From Vitrella brassicaformis (lineage: Eukaryota; Sar; Vitrellaceae), in assembly GCA_001179505.1 (NCBI GenBank), contig CDMY01000198.1, forward strand, positions 84,928-116,548: DNA of 31,621 nt. Reading direction: 5' to 3'. Below, in pieces: positions 30,706 through 31,621 of this stretch. Under the pieces are notes generated by a model. That model was not told where the DNA came from. It saw only the letters and a program-made list of their open reading frames with translations, and did no database searches. The translations under genes were made by a program, and so were the position numbers. Numbering within the stretch: position 1 is the stretch's first letter; each line of letters opens with the position of its first letter.

Positions 30706-31621
30706 ATGTCTGTCCCTTATAGATCAGACTCTGTACGGTCAGTGGTTGGATCTCCAGACGCGTCATCGCCCTCCTTTTCCAGCTGCGCGTGCTGTACTAC
30801 TGGGCAACACTCACTCACTCACGTACCCGAACAAGGCGCTGCAATTCATCCATCTGAGCATGCTATCTCGTTGCTTTTGACTGCGTGTAAGAATGAATCT
30901 GTGAAGCTCTCGAGTACTCGTCAGGTGTTTCGTTTTCTTCGCTTTTTGTCACGGGTGCGCCATCTACTCCACCACCTTCGTACACACACCCGCTGTTCCC
31001 ACTGTAGATGCACGTGGCGTATGTGCCGTTGTGAGTGGCTTTTCATTTTGCAACCCACACACCGTGAGCCGTTTCGCGCCGTCCGTCTGGATGGTCTACG
31101 TGATTTTGCCTCACCATGTGTCCAACATCGCCTGACACCCTCGTCAATTAAGACTCTCTGTACGCGTCTCTTTTCTATCCAGTCTCGCGCGATGTGTGCC
31201 CTTGTGTCACGTACCCCTACCCCTTTCCTGCGTAAGATCCATGCATTGAGAGAGCGACTGGGTGCTCTTTTTGCGCCTGGTGTACACGACATGAAGCATG
31301 GCCTCTATCTGCTGTGTTCCCCTTGGTCCACTCAGTCTTATCTCGGTTTCACGACACGTGGTTATGTTGTGCGTTGGGATGAGCATGTCAGTCACGCTTT
31401 TCGTCATGGCACTCGCTCCCACTCCCCACAGCAGCACTTATACGGCTCTCTGTCGCGAAATGATGTATGTGCGTATGCATGCGTCCCTCTGTGTTCATTT
31501 GACGCGTTGGGTCTCACTATACATCAAATGAAGTCGATTGAAGTACAGGCCATTGACGCTTTTCAACCCTCACTCAACACACATTCGTCCTCTCGTCATG
31601 ATTTGCATGCACTGCATCGCC
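30706..31621 (+). CDS. Retroelement ORF2, N-terminal part with GIY-YIG endonuclease domain (runs off the window)
   Basis: The frame is open from just after the ORF1 stop to the last base of the window, about 333 codons; the first ATG is at 30706. Order: a polar N terminus; a Cys-rich knot CSHCRCTWRMCRCEW (30994-31038); a basic helical region; then a GIY-YIG nuclease. The nuclease signature is complete: GLY at 31300-31308, YLG at 31339-31347 after a ten-residue gap, Arg at 31372 and His at 31384 (VVRWDEHVSHAF), the metal-binding Glu at 31540 and Asn at 31576 in IEVQAIDAFQPSLN. It would nick target DNA to prime reverse transcription. The frame is the same as ORF1, with only one TGA between them. 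No reverse transcriptase motif is reached before the edge. Confidence 0.72.
   Translation, partial: MSVPYRSDSVRSVVGSPDASSPSFSSCACCTTGQHSLTHVPEQGAAIHPSEHAISLLLTACKNESVKLSSTRQVFRFLRFLSRVRHLLHHLRTHTRCSHCRCTWRMCRCEWLFILQPTHREPFRAVRLDGLRDFASPCVQHRLTPSSIKTLCTRLFSIQSRAMCALVSRTPTPFLRKIHALRERLGALFAPGVHDMKHGLYLLCSPWSTQSYLGFTTRGYVVRWDEHVSHAFRHGTRSHSPQQHLYGSLSRNDVCAYACVPLCSFDALGLTIHQMKSIEVQAIDAFQPSLNTHSSSRHDLHALHR

Larger units (their letters stand above)
28759..31621 (+). mobile_element. Retroelement with ORF1 and GIY-YIG-bearing ORF2 (permuted Penelope-like candidate), incomplete at the window edge
   Basis: Begins exactly where kinase copy E loses homology to copy D. Order: reverse-transcriptase-like C-terminal remnant (to 28969), about 340 bases of leader, ORF1 29308-30621, ORF2 from about 30706 to beyond 31621. 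All are on the plus strand and without introns, unlike every host gene here. ORF2 has an N-terminal-half GIY-YIG nuclease. In known Penelope-like elements, the Naiad/Chlamys clade has this domain before the reverse transcriptase, and copies are often preceded by a 3' fragment of another copy (pseudo-LTR). The layout fits both points. The reverse transcriptase domain itself is not in the window, so the class assignment is an inference. Confidence 0.6.

Noticed and set aside
28759-31621. LTR retrotransposon or DNA transposon identity
   Set aside because: No protease, integrase, RNase H or transposase motif is visible, and the nuclease signature is GIY-YIG, which points to a Penelope-like element.
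1-31621. tRNA, rRNA or riboswitch genes
   Set aside because: Scanning by eye found no cloverleaf with the usual GGTTCGAATCC-type arm and no rRNA core sequence; a covariance-model search would be the decisive test.

Overview
This is nuclear DNA of a GC-rich, intron-rich protist. Genes are compact, on both strands, and cut into 2 to 10 coding exons by short GT-AG introns. Most introns are 60-120 nt and full of TGTG/TGTC runs. The style, a subtilisin with apple domains, a carotenoid cleavage oxygenase and many low-complexity introns would fit a photosynthetic alveolate such as a chromerid (Vitrella-like). That is an inference from style, not from a marker gene. All exon models below were built by hand from reading frames, splice dinucleotides and phase; where lengths are given they close exactly in frame.

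Left part (1-18.5 kb) holds six ordinary genes: a secreted EGF-like protein with lysine/aspartate repeats (minus); a type I membrane subtilisin with two PAN/apple-like regions (plus); an RPE65/NCED-family carotenoid oxygenase (plus); a TPR-plus-ankyrin protein (minus), divergent from a FrnE-like DsbA oxidoreductase (plus); and a secreted helical protein of unknown function (plus). A 2-kb microsatellite-rich gap separates the second and third genes.

Middle part (20.0-28.8 kb) is a cluster of related, mostly broken protein-kinase-like genes. They share the same exon plan: a 36-nt exon, a 126-129-nt glycine-loop exon, a 133-nt hinge exon, a catalytic-loop exon, a 37-nt exon, a 68-nt exon, and a proline-rich tail. 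One copy (minus, 26414-28274) is nearly intact. The others carry frameshifts, deletions, insertions or missing ends. The kinase fold is unusual: HHD or HED in place of HRD, DLD in place of DFG, and almost no activation segment.

Right part (28.76 kb to the end) is a retroelement that interrupts one kinase copy. It has a C-terminal reverse-transcriptase-like remnant, an intact intronless ORF1, and an ORF2 that is still open at the window edge. ORF2 carries a complete GIY-YIG endonuclease signature in its N-terminal part. An ORF2 with an N-terminal GIY-YIG is the hallmark of the domain-permuted Penelope-like retroelements (Naiad/Chlamys type). This is the most interesting object in the window; the reverse transcriptase itself should lie just beyond the right edge.
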